NCBI RefSeq assembly: GCF_037120705.1
Contig: NZ_JAWLJU010000002.1
Coordinates: 2,294,001-2,358,000, forward strand
Source of the DNA: Pseudoalteromonas sp. UG3-2
Lineage (GTDB): Bacteria; Pseudomonadota; Gammaproteobacteria; Enterobacterales; Alteromonadaceae
Reading direction: 5' to 3'
DNA length: 64,000 nt
Position 1 is the first letter of the stretch. Each line of letters begins with the position of its first letter. Under the pieces are notes generated by a model that worked only from the letters and a program-made list of their open reading frames with translations, ran no database searches and was not told the origin of the DNA. Positions 37,301-46,130 of this stretch are shown piece by piece. Made by a program: the position numbers and the translations under genes.

Positions 37301-39394
37301 ATTCACAGCAGCGGTTGATATATTGGCTGTTGAGTACTGCGAAAATAGGTGTGACGTTTCACCTACATCACTATTGCCTATGTTATCGAGGGTAATGATC
37401 GTACCTTGAAAATCGGTCAAAACATCTTGCAGGTGAGATTGACTCAGTACAACCTGTAATGCCGCATCTTCAAACATATAATTGAGTCGCGACTGAGGGT
37501 AGTCCGGGTCTAGCGGGACATATGCAGCTCCAGCCTTTAAAATTCCTAGAATACCAATAACCATTTCTAACGAGCGCTCAACACATAGACCAACAAATGT
37601 GTCAGGGCTAATACGGTGGTTCTCACTCAGGTAGTGTGCTACTTGGTTTGCTTTTTCATTTAATTGCCTATAGGTCAAGGACTGATCTTCAATGACGACA
37701 GCAACATTGTCCGGACAGCGCTCTACTTGCTGCTCAAATAGCTCATGAATACAGTAATCTGCCGAGTGTGGTAGCTCCACACCATTGAGCTCATTTACCA
37801 ATTGATGAGTCTCTTGCTCACCCAGCATAGGTATAGCAGGTAGAGCAATACCCCTCTTACTCTGCAGCTCCGAAAACTCGCACAGCAAGCGACATAAGTG
37901 TGTATTGAGCTGCTCAATATGTGCTTCTGAGAACAGACTTACATCATAAGTCCAACGCAACCCAACGCCTTGCTCACTGATATTAAGATCAATGTCTAAA
38001 TCAAACTTTACTTGAATTAACTCAGATGCACTGGCACACAGTTCTACATTGGGTAGTTGAAACTTATCAAGCCCAGCATCATCGATACCATAACTAGTAC
38101 TGGTGGTCATCATGATTTGAAATAATGGATTGTAAGCTTTGCTACGTGGCACTTTTAGGTGGTCGATTAGTTGTTCAAATGGCACGTCTTGATTTGATTG
38201 CGCTTCCAAGTGCACCGTCTTTATATGCTCAAGATAATCGGCTAATGTACTGTGTTCTGTATTAGCTCTCAGTACCAGTGTGTTAACAAAAAAGCCAATT
38301 AGCGGTTCTAGCTCCGCTTGCATACGGTTTGCAACTGGCGTCCCAATCACAATATCATTACTATTACTATGACGAGACAGCAACAGCGCTAGGGCACTGT
38401 GTAACAACATAAATGGTGTAAGTTCATACTCCTTTGCTACCGCAAGTAACTTTTTGCCGATTTCATCCGGTAGCGCTCCATGAATGACTGACGCCTGCTG
38501 CTTTTTCGCAGCAGGCCGCGCTTTGTCCAGTGGTAAAGAATGAACAGCTGGAGCCTCATCTAACTGCGATTGCCAGTATGCCAGCTGTTTTTCCAGCACT
38601 TCACCTTCAAGGTAGTTTTTTTGCCACTGTGCATAATCCGCATATTGTACCTCTAACGGGGGGAGCGGGTTTTCTTGTTTAGCACTGTATGCTTGGTATA
38701 GCGTTACAAACTCTTTTGTTAATACTTCGACAGACCAACCATCCGAAGCAATGTGATGCATATTAAATAATAAAACACCGGCATCTTCAGATTTCTGAAG
38801 GTAACTCACTCTTAGCATTAAATCTGACGCAAGATTGAAGGAGGTCGTGATGTCAGCATCCATTCTTTGAGTTACCGCTTCAGTTAAGGCTTCCCCCGCA
38901 AGGTGACTTAGATCCTCAACCTTGACACTGAAGTCGATCTCATTCATCGGTCGTATACGCTGTACCATCTGCCCCTGTGACTCCTCGTATACAGAACGCA
39001 ATACCTCATGACGCTCGATAATTGTAGAGAAAACCTGATTAAGTACCTGTAGATCAAGCACGCCTTTGGTTTCGAATGCCATCGGCATATTGTACTCAGG
39101 AGAACCACCTTGAAGACTATCGATAAACCATAGACGTTGCTGTGCAAAGGAAATATCCGCTTTGCCCTGATCTCGAGCAACCACTTCAATTTTTTCTCCT
39201 CCACCGGTTTCGCTGTACATAGAGTTTAATTGCTCCAAGTAAGCAACTAAGGAAGTTTTATTGGCTTTGATTAGATCTCGAAGCTCTGCAGTGATAGCTC
39301 CCTTAGGCGCTTTCGCTTTCAATTGGTTGTTTTCATCTAAATAAAGATCGATATCGGATTTAGCTAATGTATTTAGTATAGTTTTTGCGTTCAT
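31334..39394 (-). CDS. Hybrid NRPS-PKS (docking-C-A-T-KS-AT-KR-ACP)
   Basis: 2686 residues from ATG 39394, one base after the previous stop. Domains by motif: docking 1-60; C with HHIASDGWS near 212; A with YTSGSTGQPKG near 707; T with FFEIGGNSLL near 1097; KS with active-site TACSSSL near 1333 and EAHGTG near 1469; AT with GHSIGEY near 1779 and HAFHS near 1879, the pattern of malonyl-CoA; KR with GGLGNIG near 2318 and the Ser/Tyr region SSLSSVLGGLGFTAYAAGN near 2465; ACP with FFDLGGDSL near 2611. No dehydratase, enoyl reductase or methyltransferase was seen. The A code reads DSALIAEVWK, which I cannot assign. The product step is an amino acid extended by malonate and reduced, a statine-like gamma-amino-beta-hydroxy unit. 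The stop overlaps the next start by one base (TAATG). Confidence 0.95.
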   Translation of the reverse strand: MNAKTILNTLAKSDIDLYLDENNQLKAKAPKGAITAELRDLIKANKTSLVAYLEQLNSMYSETGGGEKIEVVARDQGKADISFAQQRLWFIDSLQGGSPEYNMPMAFETKGVLDLQVLNQVFSTIIERHEVLRSVYEESQGQMVQRIRPMNEIDFSVKVEDLSHLAGEALTEAVTQRMDADITTSFNLASDLMLRVSYLQKSEDAGVLLFNMHHIASDGWSVEVLTKEFVTLYQAYSAKQENPLPPLEVQYADYAQWQKNYLEGEVLEKQLAYWQSQLDEAPAVHSLPLDKARPAAKKQQASVIHGALPDEIGKKLLAVAKEYELTPFMLLHSALALLLSRHSNSNDIVIGTPVANRMQAELEPLIGFFVNTLVLRANTEHSTLADYLEHIKTVHLEAQSNQDVPFEQLIDHLKVPRSKAYNPLFQIMMTTSTSYGIDDAGLDKFQLPNVELCASASELIQVKFDLDIDLNISEQGVGLRWTYDVSLFSEAHIEQLNTHLCRLLCEFSELQSKRGIALPAIPMLGEQETHQLVNELNGVELPHSADYCIHELFEQQVERCPDNVAVVIEDQSLTYRQLNEKANQVAHYLSENHRISPDTFVGLCVERSLEMVIGILGILKAGAAYVPLDPDYPQSRLNYMFEDAALQVVLSQSHLQDVLTDFQGTIITLDNIGNSDVGETSHLFSQYSTANISTAAVNLKPKNLAYVIYTSGSTGQPKGVMIEHQSLVYSTLCRFDIYDDFSSFLLISSISFDSSIAGVFSSLTSGAKLCLLSAHKKADTSYIVSQLKKHDISHLLMVPSFYDLILNDVDSNSLPALRGVIVAGESCSSNVVEKHYQKFSDTGVKLFNEYGPTEATVWSSVAELHRGEPVSIGKALPNKSLFIMHDGALAPYGCIGELYIGGQGLARGYLNRPELTAERFVENPFYDAAKVNSSARLYRTGDLVRYLPDGNLAFIGRADDQVKIRGFRIELGEIEAQLEELESVNSALVTTYEVAGSNQLVGYVKASGEVNPDDHFVAEIKARLGLNLPEHMVPSAIVTVTEWPLTANGKMDRKALPNPTEKAINSDFVAAHNDTEKALAQIWCDVLQLENVSANSNFFEIGGNSLLSIKLQKEIQQQLDAEVELTDLFEYPTIATLAKFLSSGSSEMEVEQPELTTRCVSQECTDIAVIGMAGRFPGAANVDQFWQNISAGKESITFFSDEELLAAGVEPALLKDPRFIKSMDVLDGVADFDAKHFGYTPREAELLDPQHRLMLEVSSDALEHSGYGDHSKPKNVGVFVGVTDSAYLIENLLCNPDIVNSASQSLVASTSPSFLATKISYKLNLTGPSVNVLTACSSSLVNVHQACSSLLLNECEMALAGGARIASLKPDGYLYQEGGVNSADGHCRPFDIDASGTRGGSGGCVLLLKRLDKAIADKDTIHAVIKGTAVNNDATDKVGYMAPSISGQTAVIKQALKNANVDANTVQYIEAHGTGTKIGDPIEIKALRNAFKTEQTGYCALGSVKANIGHLDVAAGTAGMVKVIEALKHQQLPPTINYNQSNEQINFEKSPFYINTEGKHWHCDDDQARRAGVSSFGIGGTNAHVVMEQAPEVEASTSPRDTLLLPVSAKSSDAVKAACDNLRAHLEEKRADNVSLHDIAYTLQLGRAQYEYSTHVTCTSIDEAIAQLSASPKVTRNEVDERAVVFMFPGQGAQYINMAKQLYLLEPQFKAVFDSCAELIKADIDADLREILYPEMSSQLTEEAAQALLANTRITQPALFVIEYGLATLLQSWGVQPDVMIGHSIGEYVAACLAGVLTLEDALKLVCARGHLMQQAAPGSMLSIAMPAEHLRPLLELSGACLAGVNSANNCVAAGSPQELSHLHALLEEREVDCRPLHTSHAFHSKMMDVILDDFLQVVEQVKLSPPAVRYISNVSGTFITDEQAQSPEYWVAHLRGTVLFADGIDAILSDCECLSEHKVFIEVGPGRSLTSLVKKNHQARKQQVLSITRHPNESCCDQVKLLDALGTLWSHGVAVDWHRFNLEQAGRRVPLPTYPFEKVRYWIDAAAGATVSATPMGAKLPAEQWWSVPSWKQRVMPKQTKPLLDTGSRCWLLLMDDYGVAEGLASQLLAQGHTVYRAYPGSSFSRIDEQRFSFDINNSLDYETLIGVVTSEVQLAHVVHLASIAEVQSRQAQSMSEFTQEQRSGVYSALYTVQAIVKAGLDAGFSVDFVTNDVENVTGEEKLGLGRSTIKGLCKVAPQEYPELNCRQIDVHLNHAVNDDAIAAMARRLSLELLTQQRVATVALRGNHCWEPCYEAVLDQGEMPAALSLKDEGVYFISGGLGNIGLLLAQYISETVVRPKLVLIGRSAMPERQAWNALLDSDADPQLCEKIRRIYTLEENGADVLILSADSANLQQMQDAMSIAESKFGEVTGVIHAAGQLHGSMTALAETKEQDFDNQYRAKVNGVLVLDELLRERQLDFCLLMSSLSSVLGGLGFTAYAAGNIFMDTFAQNKHAQGDERWISVNWDGWSFSEETLDDFSMTPDEGVQAFAAMLSNSHYPQLIHSTGSLEKRLSQWVDRDLEAAKSQQVLYERPELDSDYIAPRNEIEEKLVAIWQQVLGIEQIGVEDNFFDLGGDSLVVTRVISEIRSKLAVNEAALSIKEFFEKPIVSQLAEKIATEQERSLAEDKKAQLLEAGKAVEEGVF

Positions 39395-39395
39395 T

Positions 39396-42300
39396 TTAAA
39401 ACTCGACCTCTTCAATTTCGTTTTCAACACGTTGAGTCAAACGTTGTTTTAATTCTTTTTTGGCTATTATTAAGTCGCAGAGCTGTGCTAGCTCACGGAT
39501 ATAGGGCGCTTCATATAGCGCTTTCAAATCCAGAGAAATACCGAACTGAGCCTGGATATGGCTGAATAAGCGCACCATCAGGAGTGAGTGTCCACCGATT
39601 TCAAAGAAGTTCACTGTGGTGCTTATGGTGTCTGGCTCTAAGTTCAATAATTCCGCCCATATGGTGACTAAAGCTTTCTCAGTTTCAGACTCTGGAGCAG
39701 TATACTTGCCCATGAGCGCCGCGCCATCAGGCTCAGGCAACGCTCGCTTATCTACTTTGCCATTGGCTGTTAACGGCCAACTAGGTACAACGATCAGCGC
39801 ACTAGGTACCATGTGATCTGGTAACGATGACAGCAACTCCGCTTTAACTTGAGCAATCAGGTCCCCATGGCTTTCTTCGGTAATTGGGCTGTTGGGTTTT
39901 ATATAACCAACCAGCAGCTGCTGCTGTTCAAGCTCTTTGGCCATCACCACGGCTGAATCAACTTCTTTTAGCCTTGTTAGGTGTGTCTCAATTTCACCTG
40001 TTTCTACCCTAAAGCCTCTTACTTTGACTTGATCATCTACACGGCCGATGTATTCCAAATTACCATCAGTTCGATAACGGACCAGATCACCACTACGATA
40101 GATGCGCTTAACCGCTCCTAGTGGGGTGGTGTAAAGCGTAAATTTTTCACCGTTTAGTGTTGCTCTATTGAGGTAACCCCTAGTTACGCCATCACCGGCA
40201 ATACACAACTCACCAATGGCTCCCATTGGTGCGGGCACATCACCGTTTAAAATAAAGTGTGTTGTATTGTTAATTGGCCGCCCAATCGGCACACTGCCAT
40301 CACACAGTGATAAGTCATCCGCTTCAGCAATCGTAAACGTAGTGCAACCTACTACTGTTTCTGTGGGCCCGTACTCATTGATATATGTTGCTCTCGGCAA
40401 ACAATTTTTCCGCCACTTTTCAATCACTTTAGTGGTCAGCTGCTCACCTCCGATCACCAAACTATGTGCTTGGTCGCAAGGCTTGCTGCCAGCAAACAAA
40501 GGATATAAACCATCAAGATGAGTTGGAGTGAGCTTAAACAGCCAACTGTCCCCTTGCTCAAACAAGTACCAAGCTAGCTGCTCAAACATGCTAAGCATGT
40601 CTTCTGGCAGCACCACTAACTGTTTTCCAGAGATAAGTGGAGTGAACAAGCTTGTTACTGTCGCATCAAAGTTTAGCGACGTACTCATCACAGCCCCTGC
40701 TTGATTAGGCTGTAAATAACCCAGAGCGTAGGTAAGATAGTTAACTACGCCATGATGCTCAACCAGAACCCCTTTTGGCTTTCCAGTAGAACCAGATGTA
40801 TAGATAACATACGCTAAGTGTTGAGATGTTAAGCCCAAAGACTGTATATCTAAGTTGCTCGCTGGCCAGTGACACAGGTTACTCTGATACTGATCATTCA
40901 ATAATGCATCCAGAGCGATTAAGTCACATTCATAGCTGGAGTACAAAGACTCAAACTGAGTCTGAGTTAAAATTAGGCTCAGCTCAGCGTCGTTGATCAT
41001 AAATGCCAAACGCTCCTCGGGATAACCAGGATCAAGAGGAACATACGCGCCACCCGCTTTCAGTATCGCCAAAATAGCAATAATCATTTCCTCACTTCTC
41101 TCGACGCTCAAGCCAACTAAAGAGTCCGGCTTTACGCCATAAGAGCCGCTTAGATAATGTGCCAATCTGTTGGCTTTCTCATTCAACTGTCGATAGGTAA
41201 GCTGTGTTAGTCCACACTGTAATGCAACCCGATCTGGATACTGTTGTGCTTGGACTTCAAATAATTCGTGAATGCAGCGACTTTCATCGTACTCGACCGC
41301 CGTACAATTCAGCTCAGCGAATAACATCTCTAATTCTGGCTGTGGTATTACAGAAATATTTTTGACCGCCGAAGACTCTCCAACACTATTCAGTAAGTTT
41401 GTTAAAGCTTCGATAAAGTAGCCGTGCAGCCTTTGTGCACAAATTCCATTTGCGGTCTGAATCGTCAAATTAAAGCCACCCGACAAGTCATAATCGTCAA
41501 TGTTGACGAAAATAGAGTAATTATTTCTCTCATGGGCTCCTAAGACTTCCCAACCTTCTAATAGCTCGTTTTCTCCCTGCAGTTCAAGCGAGTGTCTATA
41601 GTTAAGAACGGAGTTGAATAATTCACCACCGAAGGGCGTCAGATTTAATATTGACGAAAGTGGTGTTTGCTCAACATCAATAAGTGCTCTCAAGCTTCCC
41701 GCAACTTGATCGATCGCTGCATCTGCACTCATTTCGGCCAACGTTACTTTGAGTGGCAAGGTATTAATAGCCATTCCCATTGTTCTTTGGCTACTTGCAA
41801 AATTATTTAGTCTGCCTGACAGTACAGTGCCAAATATCACCTCTTGATTACCAGTGCATTGAGAAGCCACTTGTGCCCAAACGGTGTGGAAAATGGAAGA
41901 AATGCTCTGACCCGTACGTTTAGAAGTGCTGCGTAGCTTTTCCCCTAGCTCCATATCAATACGGTGACTATATGTATGTTCTGGTGCAGTTGTCGTGGAG
42001 TCAAACAGAGTCGTTTTCTTTTCTACGGTAGCTAGCTGCTGCTCAAAAAACTGAATTCCTTGCTCATCACTATTTTTCATCTTCGCATAAGCTACAAGGT
42101 TCCGATAAGGTGTCGGCGGTAACAACGCTTCTGCTTTACCCAACATTATCGCGCTCAGCTCTTCTACGAGAATATCTAAGCCAATATGGTCGATAATCAG
42201 GTGATGATGCTCAACAAGTACAATGAACTCGTCAGATCCTACGCAGCTACCGACTTTTAGCTGTAGAATAGGTCCTTCATGGAGTGAAATTCGTGGTGAC

Positions 42301-45300
42301 TTATAGCTTTCCAGCTGTGTACGCCCCTCTCCTAGCGTCTCATATTCATCAAGTGTTATATACTCGACCGAAACCTCACAGTGACTCAGTACAACCTGAA
42401 CAGGCTCAGGTAGCTCTTCCCAGAAAAAGACTGTTCTCAACGTATCATGGCGCTCAATCAGAACCTGTAGAGCGGTCATAAATTGCTCAAATCGTGTTTT
42501 CCCGGTCAGCTTCAAGGTAAACGACGTAAGATATAAGTCTTCCTCTTTATCTAAAATATGATGGAAAAGCATCCCCTCTTGTAATGGGCTAAGTGGATAA
42601 ATATCCGCAATATTCGCTTTCCCTCCAGGCACTTTGTTAAGCAACCCTGATAATTCTCGCTCTGTTAGATCCACCATATTAAGCTGCTCAACAGTTACAT
42701 CCTCGTTGTCAGCAATTAAGTTCCTTGGTGGCACAAATGCTTCTTCCTGCTCATCAAGTTGCTTCACGTTGAGTGAAATTTGCTGGATTGAAACAGGTGA
42801 CAAAATATCCGCAATACTAATGCTCAAGTTATGCTGCTTAAACATTGATTGAACGTTTAACGCAAGCAGTGAGTGACCTCCTAGCTCATAGAAACTGCTA
42901 GAGGTGCTAATAGCATCGTTGTTTAACTGTAACACTTCTGCATAAATATCAACCACCAAGCACTCAAGCTCAGTCTTAGGTGCGACATATTCTCCTAGGG
43001 TTGTCGCTGTATCAGGCTGAGGAAGTGCCGCTTTATCTATTTTTCCATTGCCATTAAGCGGCCACTCATTCACAACCACTAGCAAAGTGGGGACCATGTA
43101 ATCAGGCAGCGTCGACGCTAATTCACTTTTAATACTTGCAACCAGCTCTGCTTTTTCAGCATCGCCCAGTGAGGCCGTAGATTTAACATAGCCCACCAGT
43201 TGTTGGCTGCCAGAGATTTCCTGTGCCACCACAAGCGCTGACTCAACGGCAGCTACAGCAGTAAGCTGCGACTCAACTTCACCTAATTCTATTCTGAAGC
43301 CACGGATCTTGACTTGATCATCGGTACGCCCGACAAATTCAATATTACCATCCGCTATATAGCGAACTAAGTCGCCGGTACGGTATAAATACTTCGAACT
43401 ATCGAGGTTAGCCTCACTGTAAAATGGGTTACGGATAAAACGTTCAGCTGTGAGCGAGTCTCGTTTTAGGTAACCTCGGGCCAAGCTGCTCCCACCAATA
43501 TAAAGCTCTCCGATACAGCCGAAAGGCACTAACTCCTTTTTATCATCAAGAATATACGCCGTATTATTGTTAATTGGCCGACCTATAGGGGCGCCGTTCT
43601 CAACCTTCTTCAAATCACATGCAGTGGCATACACAACAGCCTCAGTTGGGCCGTACACATGCATTAAACTGATGTTTGGATACTGTGCTTTAAACTGCGC
43701 TACCGCCCGAGTATCACAGCGCTCTCCACCAAATAGCACCTGCTGTACATGGGTATTGGAGAAAGCTCCATTCTCTACTAGAAGGTTAAATAGGGCCGTT
43801 GTCGTAAAGAAGTTAGTAATACCGTCATTCTGGATTTGCCTTTGGAAGTGCTTGGCATCCAATGCTAACTCTTGAGAGTATAGGTGTAATTCCGCGCCTG
43901 AAGTTAGACTGTAGAATAAATCATATACAAACCCGTCAAAAGCATGAGAAGACAAACTTGCTATTTTGGCGGAATGCTCCAAACTTGCGTACGTTGCAGA
44001 AGAGACAAATGCAACGACACTTTGATGCTCAACCATCACACCTTTTGGCTGCCCCGTAGAGCCAGAGGTATATATCACATATGCTAGGTTGCTAGCATAG
44101 AGCTCGGCACTGGGATTATTAGTACTGTAATGGCCACCTAAAGCCATAACAGTGTCATCAAGAATGCCATCGAGCATCAAAGTGTTGCCGTCAAAGGTAT
44201 GCAAAACAGAGCTGGCTTCAGACTGACTAAGGACAAGCTGCAAACCGCTATCTTGACACATATACTCAAGACGTTCTTGAGGGTAAGCTGGGTCTAACGG
44301 CACATAGGCTCCACCAGCCTTCAAAATAGCTAAGATCCCAACCACCATTTCTAACGAACGTTCTACACATAAGCCAACTAACGTCTCAGCAACTACCCCT
44401 TGCGTTTCAATCAAATAATTAGCCAGTTGATTCGACTTTTCGTTAAGAGCCGCATAAGTCAATTGCTGCTCATTAAATACCAGTGCGATCTGTTCCGGCT
44501 GTACCTTCGCTTTATACTCAATTAGCTCATGGATGCATTGCTCTTTAGGGTACTCAGTTGCAGTGTCATTTAATTCATCTAATAAAAAGCTCCGCTCGTC
44601 ATCACACAGCAACGTTAGTTCAGATAACTCTCTGTTGCTTGATTCAAGCTCAACAAGTTGCTTAAGCACCGTATTAAAATGCGTCGCCATAGTCAGAATA
44701 AAAGACTTTTCGAATAACGCAGTAGCGAAATGCCACTGGCATGAGGTTCTGCCTTGGCTCTCAATACAGTTTAGATGCAACTGAATATCAGTATGCTTTT
44801 GCTTTGGCTCAATAATCTCAACGTCCATTGCTCCCAGCTTTTGTACGCTTGACTCAAATGCTGAGTAAGTAAACATAACCTGAGTTACCAGCTCATTGGC
44901 TAGTGACGATGTCCTTAAGATGTCACTCAATGGTAATGCTTTATGCTCCATAATTTGGTTTAGCATTGCTTGATAACGTGGTAGAGCTTGTGCGACAGTC
45001 TCTGACTCTGCACACTTAAAGCGAATAGGTAATGTATTAACAAAATATCCAACCAATGGCTGAAGCTCTGCATCGTCTCGGTTTGCAACAGGGGAGCCAA
45101 TCACCACATCCTGCTGCTGACTGTACTTCGCAAGCAGTAACGTAAAAGCAAATTGGAACAAGGTGTACATCGTAGTGTTATACTTGCTACATAGTTGCTT
45201 AAGACTTTTGCTCAAACTGTCAGCAACAGGCAAAGTCACAGTCTCTGCGCTCAAAGACATGTTTCCAGTATTACCATTTTGAGCTAAGTTGAGAGATTCA

Positions 45301-46112
45301 GGAGCGTCGCTCAAATACTCCGACCAGAACTGTTTATCAATATCGGCACTACTATGCTGGAGGTAATGCTCTTGCCACAAACTGAAATGACCATATTCGT
45401 GTTCAAGTGCAGGAAGAGAAAACTCTTGGCCACTCACCAATGCACTGTAAACCAAGTTTAGTTCTTTATTAATTAGCTCCAATGACCAACCATCGGTAGC
45501 AATATGATGACATTTAATAAGCAGATAGTGCTCAAATTCTGACTGACTTACCACGCAGGCTTTTAGCAGCAACTCTTGGTCTAATGCAAACTCATGCTGC
45601 TGGAAAGACTCAATGGCAACATTTAGCTCACCTTGCTGATGACTTCCATCCGAAGCCATTGAAACCGGTAGCTTAAACTTTGGGTTTGATTGGATTGTTG
45701 CGGTTAGTACACCACCAATGTCACGGTATGTCGTGCGTAACTGCTTGTGCCTCATAATGAGTATATTGAAAGCCTGCTCCAGAACCGCTGAATCAAGCTT
45801 GCCATTTAAACGTAAAATTCGAAAAAAATTGTATGGCTGTCCTGAGGTCAGCTGCTCCAACAACCACATTTGTCGCTGCCCAGCAGAAATAGCCCCAGAC
45901 TTCTCAAGTGGTTGTGAAAAAATCGCAGACTTCTCGTTTCTCCACTCTAGATCTTTAATTATTTCGACTAGCTGCTGTTTATTATCCTTTATGAAACCGA
46001 TTTGCTCTTGTTGTAAGACACCCTGTGGAGCATTAACTTTCAGCTGTTCTTTATCAACACTCAAGGACACATTGTTATTTATGCAATAATCTAAAAAGGT
46101 ACTAATATTCAT
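39396..46112 (-). CDS. NRPS, two modules with dual E/C domain (docking-C-A-T-C-A-T)
   Basis: 2238 residues, ATG 46112 after AAAGGAG. Docking segment, then C1 (HHIATDGWS near 201), A1 (YTSGSTGQPKG near 679), T1 (YELGGHS near 1075), C2, A2 (near 1770) and T2 (FFEIGGHSLL near 2170). C2 is of a different class: it begins YPLSPLQEGMLFHHILDKEED (near 1170) and has HHLIIDH in place of HHxxxDG (near 1300), the look of dual epimerization/condensation domains, so residue 2 is probably incorporated as the D form. By-eye codes: A1 DGYFLGVVYK, nine of ten positions as in a known Ile code; A2 DATKVGEVGK, an Asn-type code. The tail ENEIEEVEF is acidic and hydrophobic and should dock to the hybrid PKS that follows. 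Confidence 0.95.
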   Translation of the reverse strand: MNISTFLDYCINNNVSLSVDKEQLKVNAPQGVLQQEQIGFIKDNKQQLVEIIKDLEWRNEKSAIFSQPLEKSGAISAGQRQMWLLEQLTSGQPYNFFRILRLNGKLDSAVLEQAFNILIMRHKQLRTTYRDIGGVLTATIQSNPKFKLPVSMASDGSHQQGELNVAIESFQQHEFALDQELLLKACVVSQSEFEHYLLIKCHHIATDGWSLELINKELNLVYSALVSGQEFSLPALEHEYGHFSLWQEHYLQHSSADIDKQFWSEYLSDAPESLNLAQNGNTGNMSLSAETVTLPVADSLSKSLKQLCSKYNTTMYTLFQFAFTLLLAKYSQQQDVVIGSPVANRDDAELQPLVGYFVNTLPIRFKCAESETVAQALPRYQAMLNQIMEHKALPLSDILRTSSLANELVTQVMFTYSAFESSVQKLGAMDVEIIEPKQKHTDIQLHLNCIESQGRTSCQWHFATALFEKSFILTMATHFNTVLKQLVELESSNRELSELTLLCDDERSFLLDELNDTATEYPKEQCIHELIEYKAKVQPEQIALVFNEQQLTYAALNEKSNQLANYLIETQGVVAETLVGLCVERSLEMVVGILAILKAGGAYVPLDPAYPQERLEYMCQDSGLQLVLSQSEASSVLHTFDGNTLMLDGILDDTVMALGGHYSTNNPSAELYASNLAYVIYTSGSTGQPKGVMVEHQSVVAFVSSATYASLEHSAKIASLSSHAFDGFVYDLFYSLTSGAELHLYSQELALDAKHFQRQIQNDGITNFFTTTALFNLLVENGAFSNTHVQQVLFGGERCDTRAVAQFKAQYPNISLMHVYGPTEAVVYATACDLKKVENGAPIGRPINNNTAYILDDKKELVPFGCIGELYIGGSSLARGYLKRDSLTAERFIRNPFYSEANLDSSKYLYRTGDLVRYIADGNIEFVGRTDDQVKIRGFRIELGEVESQLTAVAAVESALVVAQEISGSQQLVGYVKSTASLGDAEKAELVASIKSELASTLPDYMVPTLLVVVNEWPLNGNGKIDKAALPQPDTATTLGEYVAPKTELECLVVDIYAEVLQLNNDAISTSSSFYELGGHSLLALNVQSMFKQHNLSISIADILSPVSIQQISLNVKQLDEQEEAFVPPRNLIADNEDVTVEQLNMVDLTERELSGLLNKVPGGKANIADIYPLSPLQEGMLFHHILDKEEDLYLTSFTLKLTGKTRFEQFMTALQVLIERHDTLRTVFFWEELPEPVQVVLSHCEVSVEYITLDEYETLGEGRTQLESYKSPRISLHEGPILQLKVGSCVGSDEFIVLVEHHHLIIDHIGLDILVEELSAIMLGKAEALLPPTPYRNLVAYAKMKNSDEQGIQFFEQQLATVEKKTTLFDSTTTAPEHTYSHRIDMELGEKLRSTSKRTGQSISSIFHTVWAQVASQCTGNQEVIFGTVLSGRLNNFASSQRTMGMAINTLPLKVTLAEMSADAAIDQVAGSLRALIDVEQTPLSSILNLTPFGGELFNSVLNYRHSLELQGENELLEGWEVLGAHERNNYSIFVNIDDYDLSGGFNLTIQTANGICAQRLHGYFIEALTNLLNSVGESSAVKNISVIPQPELEMLFAELNCTAVEYDESRCIHELFEVQAQQYPDRVALQCGLTQLTYRQLNEKANRLAHYLSGSYGVKPDSLVGLSVERSEEMIIAILAILKAGGAYVPLDPGYPEERLAFMINDAELSLILTQTQFESLYSSYECDLIALDALLNDQYQSNLCHWPASNLDIQSLGLTSQHLAYVIYTSGSTGKPKGVLVEHHGVVNYLTYALGYLQPNQAGAVMSTSLNFDATVTSLFTPLISGKQLVVLPEDMLSMFEQLAWYLFEQGDSWLFKLTPTHLDGLYPLFAGSKPCDQAHSLVIGGEQLTTKVIEKWRKNCLPRATYINEYGPTETVVGCTTFTIAEADDLSLCDGSVPIGRPINNTTHFILNGDVPAPMGAIGELCIAGDGVTRGYLNRATLNGEKFTLYTTPLGAVKRIYRSGDLVRYRTDGNLEYIGRVDDQVKVRGFRVETGEIETHLTRLKEVDSAVVMAKELEQQQLLVGYIKPNSPITEESHGDLIAQVKAELLSSLPDHMVPSALIVVPSWPLTANGKVDKRALPEPDGAALMGKYTAPESETEKALVTIWAELLNLEPDTISTTVNFFEIGGHSLLMVRLFSHIQAQFGISLDLKALYEAPYIRELAQLCDLIIAKKELKQRLTQRVENEIEEVEF

Positions 46113-46130
46113 AACACGACTCCTTTATGT

